Shown: in pieces, positions 34,052 through 42,947 of the stretch
Layout: each line of letters opens with the position of its first letter
Numbering within the stretch: position 1 is the first letter of the stretch
Assembly (NCBI RefSeq): GCF_900496975.1
Contig: NZ_UFQC01000034.1
Location: 1 to 64,000 of the forward strand
From: Achromobacter veterisilvae
Lineage (GTDB): Bacteria > Pseudomonadota > Gammaproteobacteria > Burkholderiales > Burkholderiaceae_B
DNA: 64,000 bases
Reading direction: 5' to 3'
Position numbers and translations under genes: made by a program
The notes under the pieces: model-generated
The model's input: only the letters and a program-made list of their open reading frames with translations
Database searches by the model: none
What the model was told of the DNA's origin: nothing

Positions 34052-34475
34052 AGTGTCTCCCTCCTAGACCGGCGCGCCTGCATTCGGGTAATGGAGATGC
34101 CGGCAGGCGCATGCTCCCGTGGCGCCTCCATCATTAGCATGAGCGCCTGAGCGGGCAGCATCCGCCGTGAGGGCGATGGCTGCCGGGCGGGGCCCGGCGC
34201 ACGCGCGCGCGCAAGGTTGCGCGGCCCGCGCCGGCAAATCGAAAGCGCCCCGATGGGGCGCTTCGCGTGGCGGCCGTCACTGACTCCCTGTGCTCGTCAG
34301 CGGCGGGGCCGCCTTCTTTGGCGGCTTTCGGCGTTTCGGCCCGCCCGGCGCAACCTGCTTTCGGATGCCATCATGCATTTCGGCGCCCGCCAAAAGGAGA
34401 CATCCGGATGGGCGGCGTGAAATAGTGTGAGAAACCGGGCAACAGTGTTGCGAAATCGGGAAAACCTGCGCGCCA
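34052..34475. other. Intergenic stretch with a possible Bug-gene terminator
   Basis: No gene is supported in these 424 nt. A strong hairpin, AAGCGCCCC-GAT-GGGGCGCTT at 34243-34263, is followed on the minus strand by TCGATTTGCC and could end the Bug transcript coming from 34476. The rest is GC-rich without clear structure. Confidence 0.5.
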
Positions 34476-35435
34476 TCACTTGTTCATGATGTTGCCCAGC
34501 TTCTTGATGACCTCGCGCTCGGTGTCGGCGCTGGCTTCGGCTGCCTCGGTGTAGGACGCGGAATCCATGTATTGCGGCGAGACGCCGGATTGCCGCAGCA
34601 AGGCCAGGAAAGCATCGTCCTTGAGCGTGTCGCGGAACGCGCCGTCGAGCCGGGCGATCACGGCGGGGTCCATGCCCTTGGGGCCGGCGATGCCGAAGGG
34701 CGAAGTGTGGACCACCGGATAGCCGGATTCCTTCAGGGTGGGCACGTCCGGCAGGTCGGGCGAGCGGCGGTCGCCCAGCGAGGCCAGGATGCGCACTTTG
34801 CCCGAGGCCACGTAGGGCAGGATGGTGCTGGCGCCGACCAGCACCTGGATGTGGCCGCCCAGCATGGCCGACAGCGCGTCGGCGTCGCCCTTGTACGGCA
34901 CGTGCGTCCATTTGGCGCCGGCGGCCTCGCCCAACTGCACCATCGCGATGTGCTGGCTGCTGTAGGCGCCCGGCGTGCCGTAGGAGGGGGCATCGGGCTT
35001 GGACTTGGCGTAGGCGACCAGGTCGTCCAGCGTCTTCCAGGGCGAGTCGGCGCTGACCGCCACATAGTAGTTGTAGCCGGCGATCATGGAGATGTGGGTC
35101 AGGTCCTTGATCGGGTCGTAGCGCGTGCCGGTGATGTGGGGCATGCGGAAAATGCCGATGGGCACCATGGTCACGGTATAGCCGTCGGGCGCGGTGTTGA
35201 GCATCTGCGTCGCGCCCAGCGTGCCGTTCGCGCCGGTCTTGTTCTCGACCACGACCGTCTGCCCGAGCCGCTTGCCGGACTGTTCCGCCAGCGCGCGGCC
35301 CACCACGTCCGTGACGCCGCCCGCCGAGTACGGGATGATCAGGCGGATGGGATGCTTGGGAAAGTCCTGGGCCAGCGCGGGCGTGCCGGCCGTGGCGGCC
35401 AGGGTCATCATGCCTGCTGCGAATAGCTTCTTCAT
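34476..35435 (-). CDS. Bug/TctC-family periplasmic receptor
   Basis: The product has 319 residues with a signal peptide ending PALA and then QDFPKHPIRLIIPYSAGGVTD, the family ligand loop. Other marks: APDGYTVTMVP, THVPYKGDADA, DVPTLKESGYPVV. Orphan receptor without TctAB nearby. It lies 56 nt after the fumarylacetoacetase gene on the same strand, so it may be the last gene of that unit and bind a related acid. A relic of a close paralogue lies at 31750-31825. Confidence 0.93.
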   Translation of the reverse strand: MKKLFAAGMMTLAATAGTPALAQDFPKHPIRLIIPYSAGGVTDVVGRALAEQSGKRLGQTVVVENKTGANGTLGATQMLNTAPDGYTVTMVPIGIFRMPHITGTRYDPIKDLTHISMIAGYNYYVAVSADSPWKTLDDLVAYAKSKPDAPSYGTPGAYSSQHIAMVQLGEAAGAKWTHVPYKGDADALSAMLGGHIQVLVGASTILPYVASGKVRILASLGDRRSPDLPDVPTLKESGYPVVHTSPFGIAGPKGMDPAVIARLDGAFRDTLKDDAFLALLRQSGVSPQYMDSASYTEAAEASADTEREVIKKLGNIMNK

Positions 35436-35491
35436 TTCATGTCTCCGTTATGTGTGCGCGGCCTTCGGTCTTGCGGAGGCCGTTGTAGGGG

Positions 35492-36802
35492 TCAGTCGAT
35501 GATGCGGGCGCGGCTTTCGCCGAAACCGATGCGGGCGAATCCGTCGCGGCGGCAGTGCGCCGTCAGCGCGATCTCGTCTCCCGCTTCCAGGAACAGGCGG
35601 GTCTCGCCCGACGGCAGTTCGATGGGCCGCGTGCCGCCGCGCGTGAGTTCGAGCAGGCTGCCGTGGCCGCTGTCGTCCGGGGCCGATATGGTGCCCGAGC
35701 CGAGCAGGTCGCCGGGGCGCAGGTTGCAGCCGCCCAGCGTGTGCTGGGCCACCATCTGCGCGGGCGTCCAGTACAGGTGGCGCGCGTCGCTGGCGGACAG
35801 CCGGCAGGGGCCGAGCGCGAGTTCGCGCATGCGCGCCGTCGACAGCCAGGCCTCCAGCGCGATCGACAGGCCGCCCGCCGCGGCATCGGCCTCGTCGCGC
35901 AGGTACGGCAGCAGTTCCGGATCGTCGCCGCCGCGCGCCATGGGCGCGCAGCGGAACGGCGCCAGCGCGTCGGCCGTGACGACCCAGGGCGAGACCGTCG
36001 AGGCGAAGTTCTTGCCCTGGAACGGGCCGAGGGGCTGGTATTCCCAGGCCTGGATGTCGCGGGCGGACCAGTCGTTCAGCAAGCCGTAGCCGGCCGCATG
36101 ATCCGCCGCCGCGGCCAGGGGCACCGGCGCGCCGAGCGCGTTGCCCGGGCCGATCCAGATCGCCAGTTCCAGTTCGAAGTCCAGTTGGGCCGACGGCCGC
36201 AGCGCCGGGACGTCCACGCCGGCTGCGGTCCGGACCTGGCCAGTCGGACGCCGCACCGGCGAACCGGACGGGCGGATGGACGATGCGCGGCCGTGATAGG
36301 CGATCGGCACGTGCTTGTAGTTCGGCATCAGCGGGCTGTTCGGCCGGAACAGTCTGCCGACCTGCGTGGCGTGGTGGATGCCGGCGTAGAAGTCGGTGTA
36401 GTCGCCCACGTCGGCGGGCAGCAGCAGTTCGCACTGCGCCTGCGGGCGCAGCAGTTGCCCCGCCAGCGACGCGTGGCGCGTCCGCCCGGGATGATCGGCG
36501 TCCAGCAGGGCGAACACGGCATGGCGCAAGGCCGTTCGCGCCGCGGGCGGCAGGGCCATCCAGTCGTTGAGGGCGCCGGCCGTCAGCGCCAGGCGCGAGG
36601 CCGGATCCAGGCCGTCCATCAGGCCCAGTTCGACCGCCGCCCGGGTGTCCAGCACCTGGTCGCCGATGGCCACGCCCACGCGCGGCGTTCCGCCGCCGTG
36701 GCGGAACACGCCCATGGGAAGGTTCTGGATGGGAAAGTCCGGGTGGCCGCGGGTTCCGTCGACCCAGCTCGCCGCCGCGGGCGCATGAGTATGGTCCAGC
36801 AT
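35492..36802 (-). CDS. fahA: Fumarylacetoacetase
   Basis: The product has 436 residues, typical length. It hydrolyses fumarylacetoacetate to fumarate and acetoacetate, the last step of tyrosine/homogentisate breakdown. The FAH metal and catalytic region DYTDFYAGIHHATQVG holds the Asp at about 134-137 and His at 143-144; LELAIWIGPGNALG, NDWSARDIQAWEY and KNFASTVSPWVV are family blocks. It follows the 3-hydroxybutyrate dehydrogenase gene by 22 nt. Homogentisate dioxygenase is not in the window. Confidence 0.96.
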   Translation of the reverse strand: MLDHTHAPAAASWVDGTRGHPDFPIQNLPMGVFRHGGGTPRVGVAIGDQVLDTRAAVELGLMDGLDPASRLALTAGALNDWMALPPAARTALRHAVFALLDADHPGRTRHASLAGQLLRPQAQCELLLPADVGDYTDFYAGIHHATQVGRLFRPNSPLMPNYKHVPIAYHGRASSIRPSGSPVRRPTGQVRTAAGVDVPALRPSAQLDFELELAIWIGPGNALGAPVPLAAAADHAAGYGLLNDWSARDIQAWEYQPLGPFQGKNFASTVSPWVVTADALAPFRCAPMARGGDDPELLPYLRDEADAAAGGLSIALEAWLSTARMRELALGPCRLSASDARHLYWTPAQMVAQHTLGGCNLRPGDLLGSGTISAPDDSGHGSLLELTRGGTRPIELPSGETRLFLEAGDEIALTAHCRRDGFARIGFGESRARIID

Positions 36803-36824
36803 CGTTGTCTCCTCTATCCCGGCC

Positions 36825-37613
36825 TCAGGCCGCGGTCGTGCCGCCGTCCATGGCCCATGCCACGCCGCGGACTTCGTCGGCGTCGGGCGAACAGAGGAAT
36901 TCGCACAGGCCGGCGATCTGCTCCAGGGTCACGAACTTGCCCGAAGGCTGCCGCAGGCCCAGCAGGCGGTCGGTGGCGGCGGCGTTGTCCAGGCCGTCGC
37001 GTTCGGCCAGCGCGTCGATCTGCTTCTGCACCAGCGGCGTATGCACCCAGCCCGGGCAGATGGCGTTGCAGGTGATGGCGGTTTTCGCGGTTTCCAGCGC
37101 CACGGATTTCGTCAATCCGATGAGTCCGTGCTTGGTGGCGTTGTAGCCCGTCTTTCCCGCCCGCCCGCGCATGCCGCTGATGGACGCCATGTTGACGATG
37201 CGGCCCCAGTTGCGCGCGCGCATGGCGGGCAGCGCCGTGCGGATGGTGTGGAAGCCGGCCGAGAGGTTGACCGCGATCATGTCGTCCCATTTCTCGACGG
37301 GAAAGGCCTCGATCTGGCTGACGTGCTGGATGCCCGCGTTGTTGACCAGGATGTCCAGCGCGCCATAGGCGTCGTTCAGTTCCGCGATCATGGTCTCGAT
37401 CTCGGCCGGCTTGCGCAGGTCGCAGGGCTGGAAGCGCACGGGCACGCCGTAGACATCCCGGAATTCGGCGCACAGCGCGTCGGCCGCGGCCGCGTCCGCC
37501 AGGCCGTTGAGGACCAGGGTGGCGCCGGACCGCGCCAGGCGCCTCGCCACGGCCAGGCCGATGCCGCTGGTGGAGCCGGTAACCAGGGCGACGCGCCCCG
37601 AAAGATCAGCCAT
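36825..37613 (-). CDS. bdhA: 3-hydroxybutyrate dehydrogenase (SDR family)
   Basis: The product has 262 residues. NAD site TGSTSGIG at 12-19, NNAG at 91-94, and catalytic Ser144, Tyr157, Lys161. The sequence closely fits bacterial D-3-hydroxybutyrate dehydrogenase (GMRGRAGKTGYNATKHGLIGL and the CNAICPGWVHTPLVQKQI loop). It interconverts acetoacetate, the product of the next gene's enzyme, and 3-hydroxybutyrate. It is transcribed divergently from a LysR gene. Confidence 0.93.
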   Translation of the reverse strand: MADLSGRVALVTGSTSGIGLAVARRLARSGATLVLNGLADAAAADALCAEFRDVYGVPVRFQPCDLRKPAEIETMIAELNDAYGALDILVNNAGIQHVSQIEAFPVEKWDDMIAVNLSAGFHTIRTALPAMRARNWGRIVNMASISGMRGRAGKTGYNATKHGLIGLTKSVALETAKTAITCNAICPGWVHTPLVQKQIDALAERDGLDNAAATDRLLGLRQPSGKFVTLEQIAGLCEFLCSPDADEVRGVAWAMDGGTTAA

Positions 37614-37752
37614 TGTTGTGCCTCTACATCGTGTCGTTGTTCGATGCGTGGCAGGTTAAAGCCGGCGGATTGTGTCGTCCAATTTATTATGGGCGTACTA
37701 TTTATACTTGCTGGGTATTAATTTCCGGTTGGTCTTTTACGGAATCCGTCCG

Positions 37753-38643
37753 ATGGAATTGCGCCACCTTCAGAGTTTCATGGTCGTCGCCACCGAGTTG
37801 AGCTTTACCCGGGCCGCCCTGCGCCTGCACATCGCGCAGCCGCCGCTGAGCCAGCGCATCCGCGAACTGGAGGACGAACTGGGCGTCAAGCTGTTCGAGC
37901 GCAGCACGCGCAAGGTGGCGCTGACGGTGGCCGGCCGCGTGTTCCTGGATGGCATCCAGCCCATGTTCCGGCAACTGGACGGCGCGGTGGAAGCCTGCCG
38001 CAAGGCCGGCCGAGGCGAGACGGGCAGCTTGCGGCTGGGCTATACCGGGCGCGCCAGCCACGTGCGGCTGCCGGGGCTGGTGCGCGACTGCCGCCGTCTG
38101 TACAGCAACATCGCGCTCGATATCCAGGGGCCGCTGCCCACGGGCGAACTGCGGCTGAAGCTGCTGGACGGCACGCTGGATGCGGCCTTGTGCTTCCTGC
38201 CCCTGGAGGGCAGGAACATCGTGTCGCACGAATTCATGCTGAGCGAGTTCTCCATCGCGCTGGCCGATACGCACCCGCTGGCGGCCAGGGCGGACCTGGC
38301 CATCGCCGACCTCGCGCACGAACCCTTCATCGCCTATCCCTCGGGCAAGGGCTTCCATCTGCGCGACGCCATGGACGCGATCTGCCTGGGCGCGGGATTC
38401 ATGCCGCGCGTCGTGCGCGAGACCGAGGCGTCCCAGACCCTGCTTTGCCTGGTCGCGGCCGGCACCGGCGTGGCCATCATCCCGCGCGATATCGAGTCGT
38501 TCAACATGGAGGGCCTGGCGTTTCGCCCCTTGCCCGCGGATGCGCCCAAATTGCAGCACGGCATCGCGTGGCTGGACACGAACCAGAACCCGGCGCTGGG
38601 GCATCTGCTGGCGCTGTGCGGCGTGCGCCCCGCGGCCGGATGA
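37753..38643 (+). CDS. LysR-type regulator, likely of the bdhA-fahA unit
   Basis: The product has 296 residues from ATG 37753 (the frame to 37672 begins with TTG and lacks homology). It begins MELRHLQSFMVVATELSFTRAA, a standard LysR HTH, and its effector domain includes ETGSLRLGYTGRASH and GTGVAIIPRDIESF. Divergent from bdhA with a 139-nt AT-rich gap (37614-37752) which should hold both promoters. Confidence 0.92.
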   Translation: MELRHLQSFMVVATELSFTRAALRLHIAQPPLSQRIRELEDELGVKLFERSTRKVALTVAGRVFLDGIQPMFRQLDGAVEACRKAGRGETGSLRLGYTGRASHVRLPGLVRDCRRLYSNIALDIQGPLPTGELRLKLLDGTLDAALCFLPLEGRNIVSHEFMLSEFSIALADTHPLAARADLAIADLAHEPFIAYPSGKGFHLRDAMDAICLGAGFMPRVVRETEASQTLLCLVAAGTGVAIIPRDIESFNMEGLAFRPLPADAPKLQHGIAWLDTNQNPALGHLLALCGVRPAAG

Positions 38644-38743
38644 AGCCCGGGCCGCCGCAACCGCGCTTGCGGCGGCGGGACGCCGGCGGCACAATCGCAG
38701 CGCGCGGCCTTGTCTTTGTTCTAGCCGCCGGAGCCGCACAGCA

Positions 38744-39652
38744 ATGCAGAATCTTCCCGTTCCCGCGGCGCTGGACGCCAGCGCGCGCATCGCCATCGCC
38801 AGCGGGGCGCACCAGGCCGAGTTCGCGCCGGACGGCGGCGGGCGCCTGACGCGCCTGTCCACGGGCGGCCACGACTGGATCGTGCCGCTGACCGCCACCG
38901 GATGGCCCGCGGCGCAATGGCCGCGCGCGGGTTCCTATCCGCTGGCGCCCTATGCCAACCGGATCCGGGACGGCGTGTTCGTCTTCAACGGCGCCCGGCA
39001 TGCGTTGCAGTCGGTGCCGGGCCGTCCGCACGCGATCCACGGCGCGGGCCTGTACCAGGCCTGGCGGGTGCGCAACCATGCCGCGGACAGCGTCGACCTG
39101 GTGCTGGAGCAGCCGGCCGGCGTGCTGGGCTGGCCCTGGCCGTTCGAATGCGTGCAGCGCTATCGGCTGGACGCGCGCGGGCTGAGCGTGGCGCTGGCCA
39201 TCGTCAACCAGGGCGACACGCCCATGCCCTTCGGACTGGGGCTGCATCCTTATTTCACGGCGCAGCGGGTCACGCTGCACGCGCGGCGCCTGTGGCCCGC
39301 GGACGCGGACGGCCTGCCGGCCGGCAGCCAGGTCGGCCACGTGCGCGAGCTGCGGCGGTCCGCCGAGGGCTGCGATACGTATCTGTCGCAGTGGGAAGGG
39401 CGCGCCACCCTGCATTGGCCGGACGGGCATCAGTTGGCGCTGCACGCCGATCCGGCGTTCGCGCACCTGGTGGTGTACACCGCTCCGGGCTCGGGGTTTC
39501 TCTGCGTCGAGCCGGTGACCAATGTGGCGGACGCCTTCAATCTGGCGGCCGGCGGCGACACGCGCACCGGCATGCGCGTACTGGAGCCTGGCGAGCGCTT
39601 CAGCGCGACCGCCTTGCTGGGCCTGGCCGTGCCCCGCGCCGGTCGTTCATGA
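38744..39652 (+). CDS. Aldose 1-epimerase family protein
   Basis: The product has 302 residues from ATG 38744. The galactose-mutarotase pattern is clear: GGGRLTRL, the substrate loop PYANRIRDGVF, the catalytic His in HGAGLYQAWRV and in GLGLHPYFT, and Glu in CVEPVTNVADAFN. It interconverts sugar anomers in the cytoplasm. No sugar-pathway genes are close, so the sugar is not known. Confidence 0.9.
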   Translation: MQNLPVPAALDASARIAIASGAHQAEFAPDGGGRLTRLSTGGHDWIVPLTATGWPAAQWPRAGSYPLAPYANRIRDGVFVFNGARHALQSVPGRPHAIHGAGLYQAWRVRNHAADSVDLVLEQPAGVLGWPWPFECVQRYRLDARGLSVALAIVNQGDTPMPFGLGLHPYFTAQRVTLHARRLWPADADGLPAGSQVGHVRELRRSAEGCDTYLSQWEGRATLHWPDGHQLALHADPAFAHLVVYTAPGSGFLCVEPVTNVADAFNLAAGGDTRTGMRVLEPGERFSATALLGLAVPRAGRS

Positions 39653-39740
39653 AGGGGCGGCGCGGGAATCCACGCCGCGCTTGGAAAGCGCCGCCGCCTG
39701 CGGCGATAATCCGGGCAGTCCAAGTCTAGGGAGTCGTTAC

Positions 39741-40097
39741 GTGAAAAAGCTCAGCACCGAACAATTGCAGGCCGCGGCAGAAACGCTGCGCCGGGTGCAG
39801 GCAAGGCTGGCGCGCGCCGGCAATTTGCCGCTTGAGCCCACCATCTACGCCTGCGCGAAGGGGTTCCGCCGCAACGTGCCCGACTACGTCTGGACCTGGC
39901 TGTCCGGCCTGCTGGCGCCGCACAAGAGCCTGGCCGCCTGGATGGATGCGCACCAGCCGGGCTGGCGCGAAGGCAAGACGCCGGCCGCGGCGGTCTACGC
40001 GCGCAGCGAGAACGGCTGGTTCGAATGGCTGATCGCCGAACTCGAAGCCGAAATCGACGATCCCCACGCGCGTGCCAAACGGGAAGGACGCGGCTAG
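39741..40097 (+). CDS. Conserved hypothetical protein
   Basis: The product has 118 residues, GTG 39741 behind a GGGAGTCG site. All-helical appearance, basic, with LQAAAETLRRVQARLARAG, a Trp-rich core DYVWTWLSGLLAPHKSLAAWM and a charged end. No family name is known to me. Its stop overlaps the converging oxidoreductase by 4 nt. Confidence 0.65.
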   Translation: MKKLSTEQLQAAAETLRRVQARLARAGNLPLEPTIYACAKGFRRNVPDYVWTWLSGLLAPHKSLAAWMDAHQPGWREGKTPAAAVYARSENGWFEWLIAELEAEIDDPHARAKREGRG

Positions 40098-41107
40098 AAG
40101 CCTTCCAGCACCACCTTGCCCCGCGCCTTGCCGCTTTCGATGAAGGCGTGGGCGCGGCGCAGGTTTTCCGCGTTGATCTTGCCGTAATGCTCGCCCAGCG
40201 TGGTGCGCAGCGTGCCGTTGTCGATCAGGCGGGCGGCCTGGGTCAGCAGTTCGTGCTGGGCGATCAGGTCGGGCGTGCCATGCAAGGGCCGCGCGAACAT
40301 GAATTCCCAATGCAGCGACGCCGACTTCGACTTGAGCAGGCGCACGTCGATGGCGGCGGGGTCGTCGATCAGCGCGACCCTGCCTTGCGGCGCGATCGCT
40401 TCGGCGATCTGCGCGAAGTGCTGGTCGGTGTGGGTCAGCGCGGCGATGTCGCTGACGTGTTCGAAGCCGATGCGCTTGAGTTCGGCGGCCAGCGGCCTGG
40501 CGTGGTCGATGACGTGATGCGCGCCCAGTTCGCGCACCCAGTCCTGGGTCTGCGGACGGGACGCGGTGCCGATCACGGTCAGGCCCGTCAGTTGGCGGGC
40601 CAGTTGCACCAGAATCGAGCCCACGCCGCCGGCGGCGCCGATGACCAGCAGGCTGCGCTGGCTGGGGGCGCGGTTGTCCAGCACGCGCAGCCGGTCGAAC
40701 AGCAGTTCCCACGCGGTGATGGTGGTCAGCGGCAAGGCGGCGGCCTGGGCGAAATCCAGGCTGGCGGGCATGGCGCCGACGATGCGCTCGTCCACGACGT
40801 GCAGTTCGCTGTTGGCGCCGGGGCGGTTCAGAGCGCCCGCGTACCAGACCCGGTCGCCGGGCTTGAACAGGCTGGTCTTGGCGCCCGTGGCGCGCACGAC
40901 GCCGGCGGCGTCCCAGCCGATGATCTCCGGCCGGCCGTCCGTGGGCTTGCGGTTGGCGCGGATCTTCACGTCCACCGGGTTGACCGAGATGGCGCGGACC
41001 TCGACCAGCAGGTCGCGGTCGCCGGGCACGGGATCGGCGACGGTGATGTCCTGCAGCGCTTCGGGATGGTCGGCGGGCAGGTTCTTGAAGTAGGCGATGG
41101 CTTTCAT
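40094..41107 (-). CDS. Zinc-type alcohol dehydrogenase/quinone oxidoreductase-like protein
   Basis: The product has 337 residues, MDR superfamily. Begins MKAIAYFKNLPADHPEALQD, typical of the zinc-binding-dehydrogenase YogA/ZH subgroup. Catalytic-domain block NPVDVKIR and GWDAAGVV, then the nucleotide motif VIGAAGGVGSILVQLA. No clear structural-zinc Cys cluster, so probably a quinone or enone reductase using NADPH. It sits 19 nt after an SDR gene on the same strand. Confidence 0.9.
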   Translation of the reverse strand: MKAIAYFKNLPADHPEALQDITVADPVPGDRDLLVEVRAISVNPVDVKIRANRKPTDGRPEIIGWDAAGVVRATGAKTSLFKPGDRVWYAGALNRPGANSELHVVDERIVGAMPASLDFAQAAALPLTTITAWELLFDRLRVLDNRAPSQRSLLVIGAAGGVGSILVQLARQLTGLTVIGTASRPQTQDWVRELGAHHVIDHARPLAAELKRIGFEHVSDIAALTHTDQHFAQIAEAIAPQGRVALIDDPAAIDVRLLKSKSASLHWEFMFARPLHGTPDLIAQHELLTQAARLIDNGTLRTTLGEHYGKINAENLRRAHAFIESGKARGKVVLEGF

Positions 41108-41126
41108 GGAGAGGGCTCGATAGGGA

Positions 41127-41921
41127 TCAGATAATGGAGCGGACGACGCCGCCGTCCACGCGCAGCGCGGCGCCGTTGGTGGCGGAGGCCTGGGTGGAAC
41201 TGGCGTAGACGACCATGTTGGCCACTTCCTCGACGGTGGCCAGGCGGCGCAGCAGCGACGTGGGGCGGTGCTGGGCGATGAAGTCGCGTTCCATGTCGTC
41301 TTGCGAGACGCCTTGCTCCTTGGCCATTTGGGCGAAGAACTCCGAGACGCCCTCCGAGCGCGTGGGGCCGGGCAGCACGGCGTTGACCGTGACGCCGGTG
41401 CCGGCGGTCAGTTCGGCCAGCCCGCGCGACACGCCCAGGAGCGCCGTCTTGCTGACGCCGTAATGGATCATTTCGGCGGGGATCTGCACCGCCGATTCGC
41501 TGGAGATGAATACGATGCGGCCCCAGCCGGCGGCCAGCATGCGGGGCAGGTAATAGCGCGACAGGCGCACGCCACTCATGAGGTTCACGTCCAGCATGTA
41601 TTGCCAGTCGTCGTCGGTGATTTCGGTGAAGGACTTGGGCGCGAAGTAGCCGGCGTTGTTGATCAGGATGTCCACGTCGGGATGCGCGGCCGAGATCGAG
41701 GCCGCGCCGTCGGCCGTGGCCAGGTCGGCCTGGACGGTGCCGAGCTGGGCCGAGGGCAGTTGCCGGGCAATGGTGTCGGCGGCCTGCGCGAGCTTGCCGG
41801 CGTTGCGGCCATGCAGCACGACCTGCGCGCCGGCCTGGGCCAGGCCGAAGGCGATCGCCAGCCCGATGCCGCCGGAGGATCCAGTGACCAGGGCTTTCTT
41901 GCCGTTGAGTTCGATGTTCAT
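41127..41921 (-). CDS. SDR-family oxidoreductase
   Basis: The product has 264 residues from ATG 41921, behind AAGGAGT; a longer frame to 42011 has no support. NAD(P) site TGSSGGIG (13-20), NNAG around 82, catalytic Ser in FISSESAV and Tyr/Lys in HYGVSKTALL. Substrate unknown. A divergent LysR gene starts 110 nt away and probably controls this and the next gene. Confidence 0.92.
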   Translation of the reverse strand: MNIELNGKKALVTGSSGGIGLAIAFGLAQAGAQVVLHGRNAGKLAQAADTIARQLPSAQLGTVQADLATADGAASISAAHPDVDILINNAGYFAPKSFTEITDDDWQYMLDVNLMSGVRLSRYYLPRMLAAGWGRIVFISSESAVQIPAEMIHYGVSKTALLGVSRGLAELTAGTGVTVNAVLPGPTRSEGVSEFFAQMAKEQGVSQDDMERDFIAQHRPTSLLRRLATVEEVANMVVYASSTQASATNGAALRVDGGVVRSII

Positions 41922-42031
41922 GCGGTGACTCCTTGTGTGTCGGGGATGAGGCATGATTACCCAGTCCGCGGCAATGAAAAACCGGCTAGCATCGCAGTCA
42001 GTTTCAATCATTCGTTGAAAATGAGAGCGGC

Positions 42032-42937
42032 ATGGTGCGGTTCGAGGACCTCAAGATCTTTCTGGCCGCGGCGGACCAGGGCAGTTTCTCGGCCGCCGCG
42101 CGCGAACTGGACCTGACCCCGGCGGCGGCCAGCGCCGCGCTCAAGCGGCTGGAGCTGGCCCTGGACGCGCGCCTGTTCGTGCGGTCGACGCGCAGCCTGA
42201 GGCTGACGGGCGACGGCGAGCGCTACCTCGAATACGCCCGTTCCGCCATTTCGACGCTGGAGGCCGGCAAGAACGCCGTGGCGCGCAGCAAGACCGAGAT
42301 CTCCGGCACCTTGTCCGTGTCGATTCCGTCCGACCTGGGCCGCCACGTGCTGCTGCCCTGGCTCGACGAATTCCAGGGCGAGCATCCCCGCGTCAGCTTC
42401 CAGGTGCGCATCAGCGACCGCCTGGCCGACCTGTACCGCCAGCCGGTGGACCTGGCGGTGCGCTACGGCACGCCGACAGACTCCGGACTGGTGGCGCTGC
42501 CGCTGGCCGAGCGCAACCGCCGCGTGGTCTGCGCCTCGCCCGCCTATTTTGCGCGCCACGGTATGCCGCAGGCGCCCGCCGACCTGCGCCGCCACAACTG
42601 CCTGTCCTTCGTGCTGGGCGAAACGCTGCACGACCGCTGGACGTTCCAGCGCAGCGACGGTTCCACGCTGACGGTGCCGGTCAAGGGCGACCGCGTGGGG
42701 GACGACGGCGAACTGGTGCGCCGCTGGGCGCTGGCCGGCCATGGCGTGGCCTACAAGTCGCGCTACGACGTCTTGTCCGACCTGCGCGCGGGGCGGCTCG
42801 TCGAGGCCTTGGGCGACTACGCCAGCGAGCCGTCGCCGCTGTACCTGCTATGCGTGCATCGTATGCTGCTGTCGCCGGCGGTCAGGCGCCTGCGCGAGTT
42901 CCTCCAGGAACGCTTCAGGCAGTTCGAGGCGGGCTAG
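42032..42937 (+). CDS. LysR-type regulator divergent from the SDR/oxidoreductase pair
   Basis: The product has 301 residues. The start MVRFEDLKIFLAAADQGSFSAAARELDLTPAAAS is a LysR HTH of the CrgA/DsdC-like branch; RISDRLADLYRQPVDLAVRYG and GHGVAYKSRYDV are the matching effector-domain blocks. Such regulators commonly control adjacent quinone/enone reductases under oxidative or electrophile stress, which would suit the divergent pair; that is inference. Confidence 0.92.
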   Translation: MVRFEDLKIFLAAADQGSFSAAARELDLTPAAASAALKRLELALDARLFVRSTRSLRLTGDGERYLEYARSAISTLEAGKNAVARSKTEISGTLSVSIPSDLGRHVLLPWLDEFQGEHPRVSFQVRISDRLADLYRQPVDLAVRYGTPTDSGLVALPLAERNRRVVCASPAYFARHGMPQAPADLRRHNCLSFVLGETLHDRWTFQRSDGSTLTVPVKGDRVGDDGELVRRWALAGHGVAYKSRYDVLSDLRAGRLVEALGDYASEPSPLYLLCVHRMLLSPAVRRLREFLQERFRQFEAG

Positions 42938-42947
42938 GGGCGCGGGC

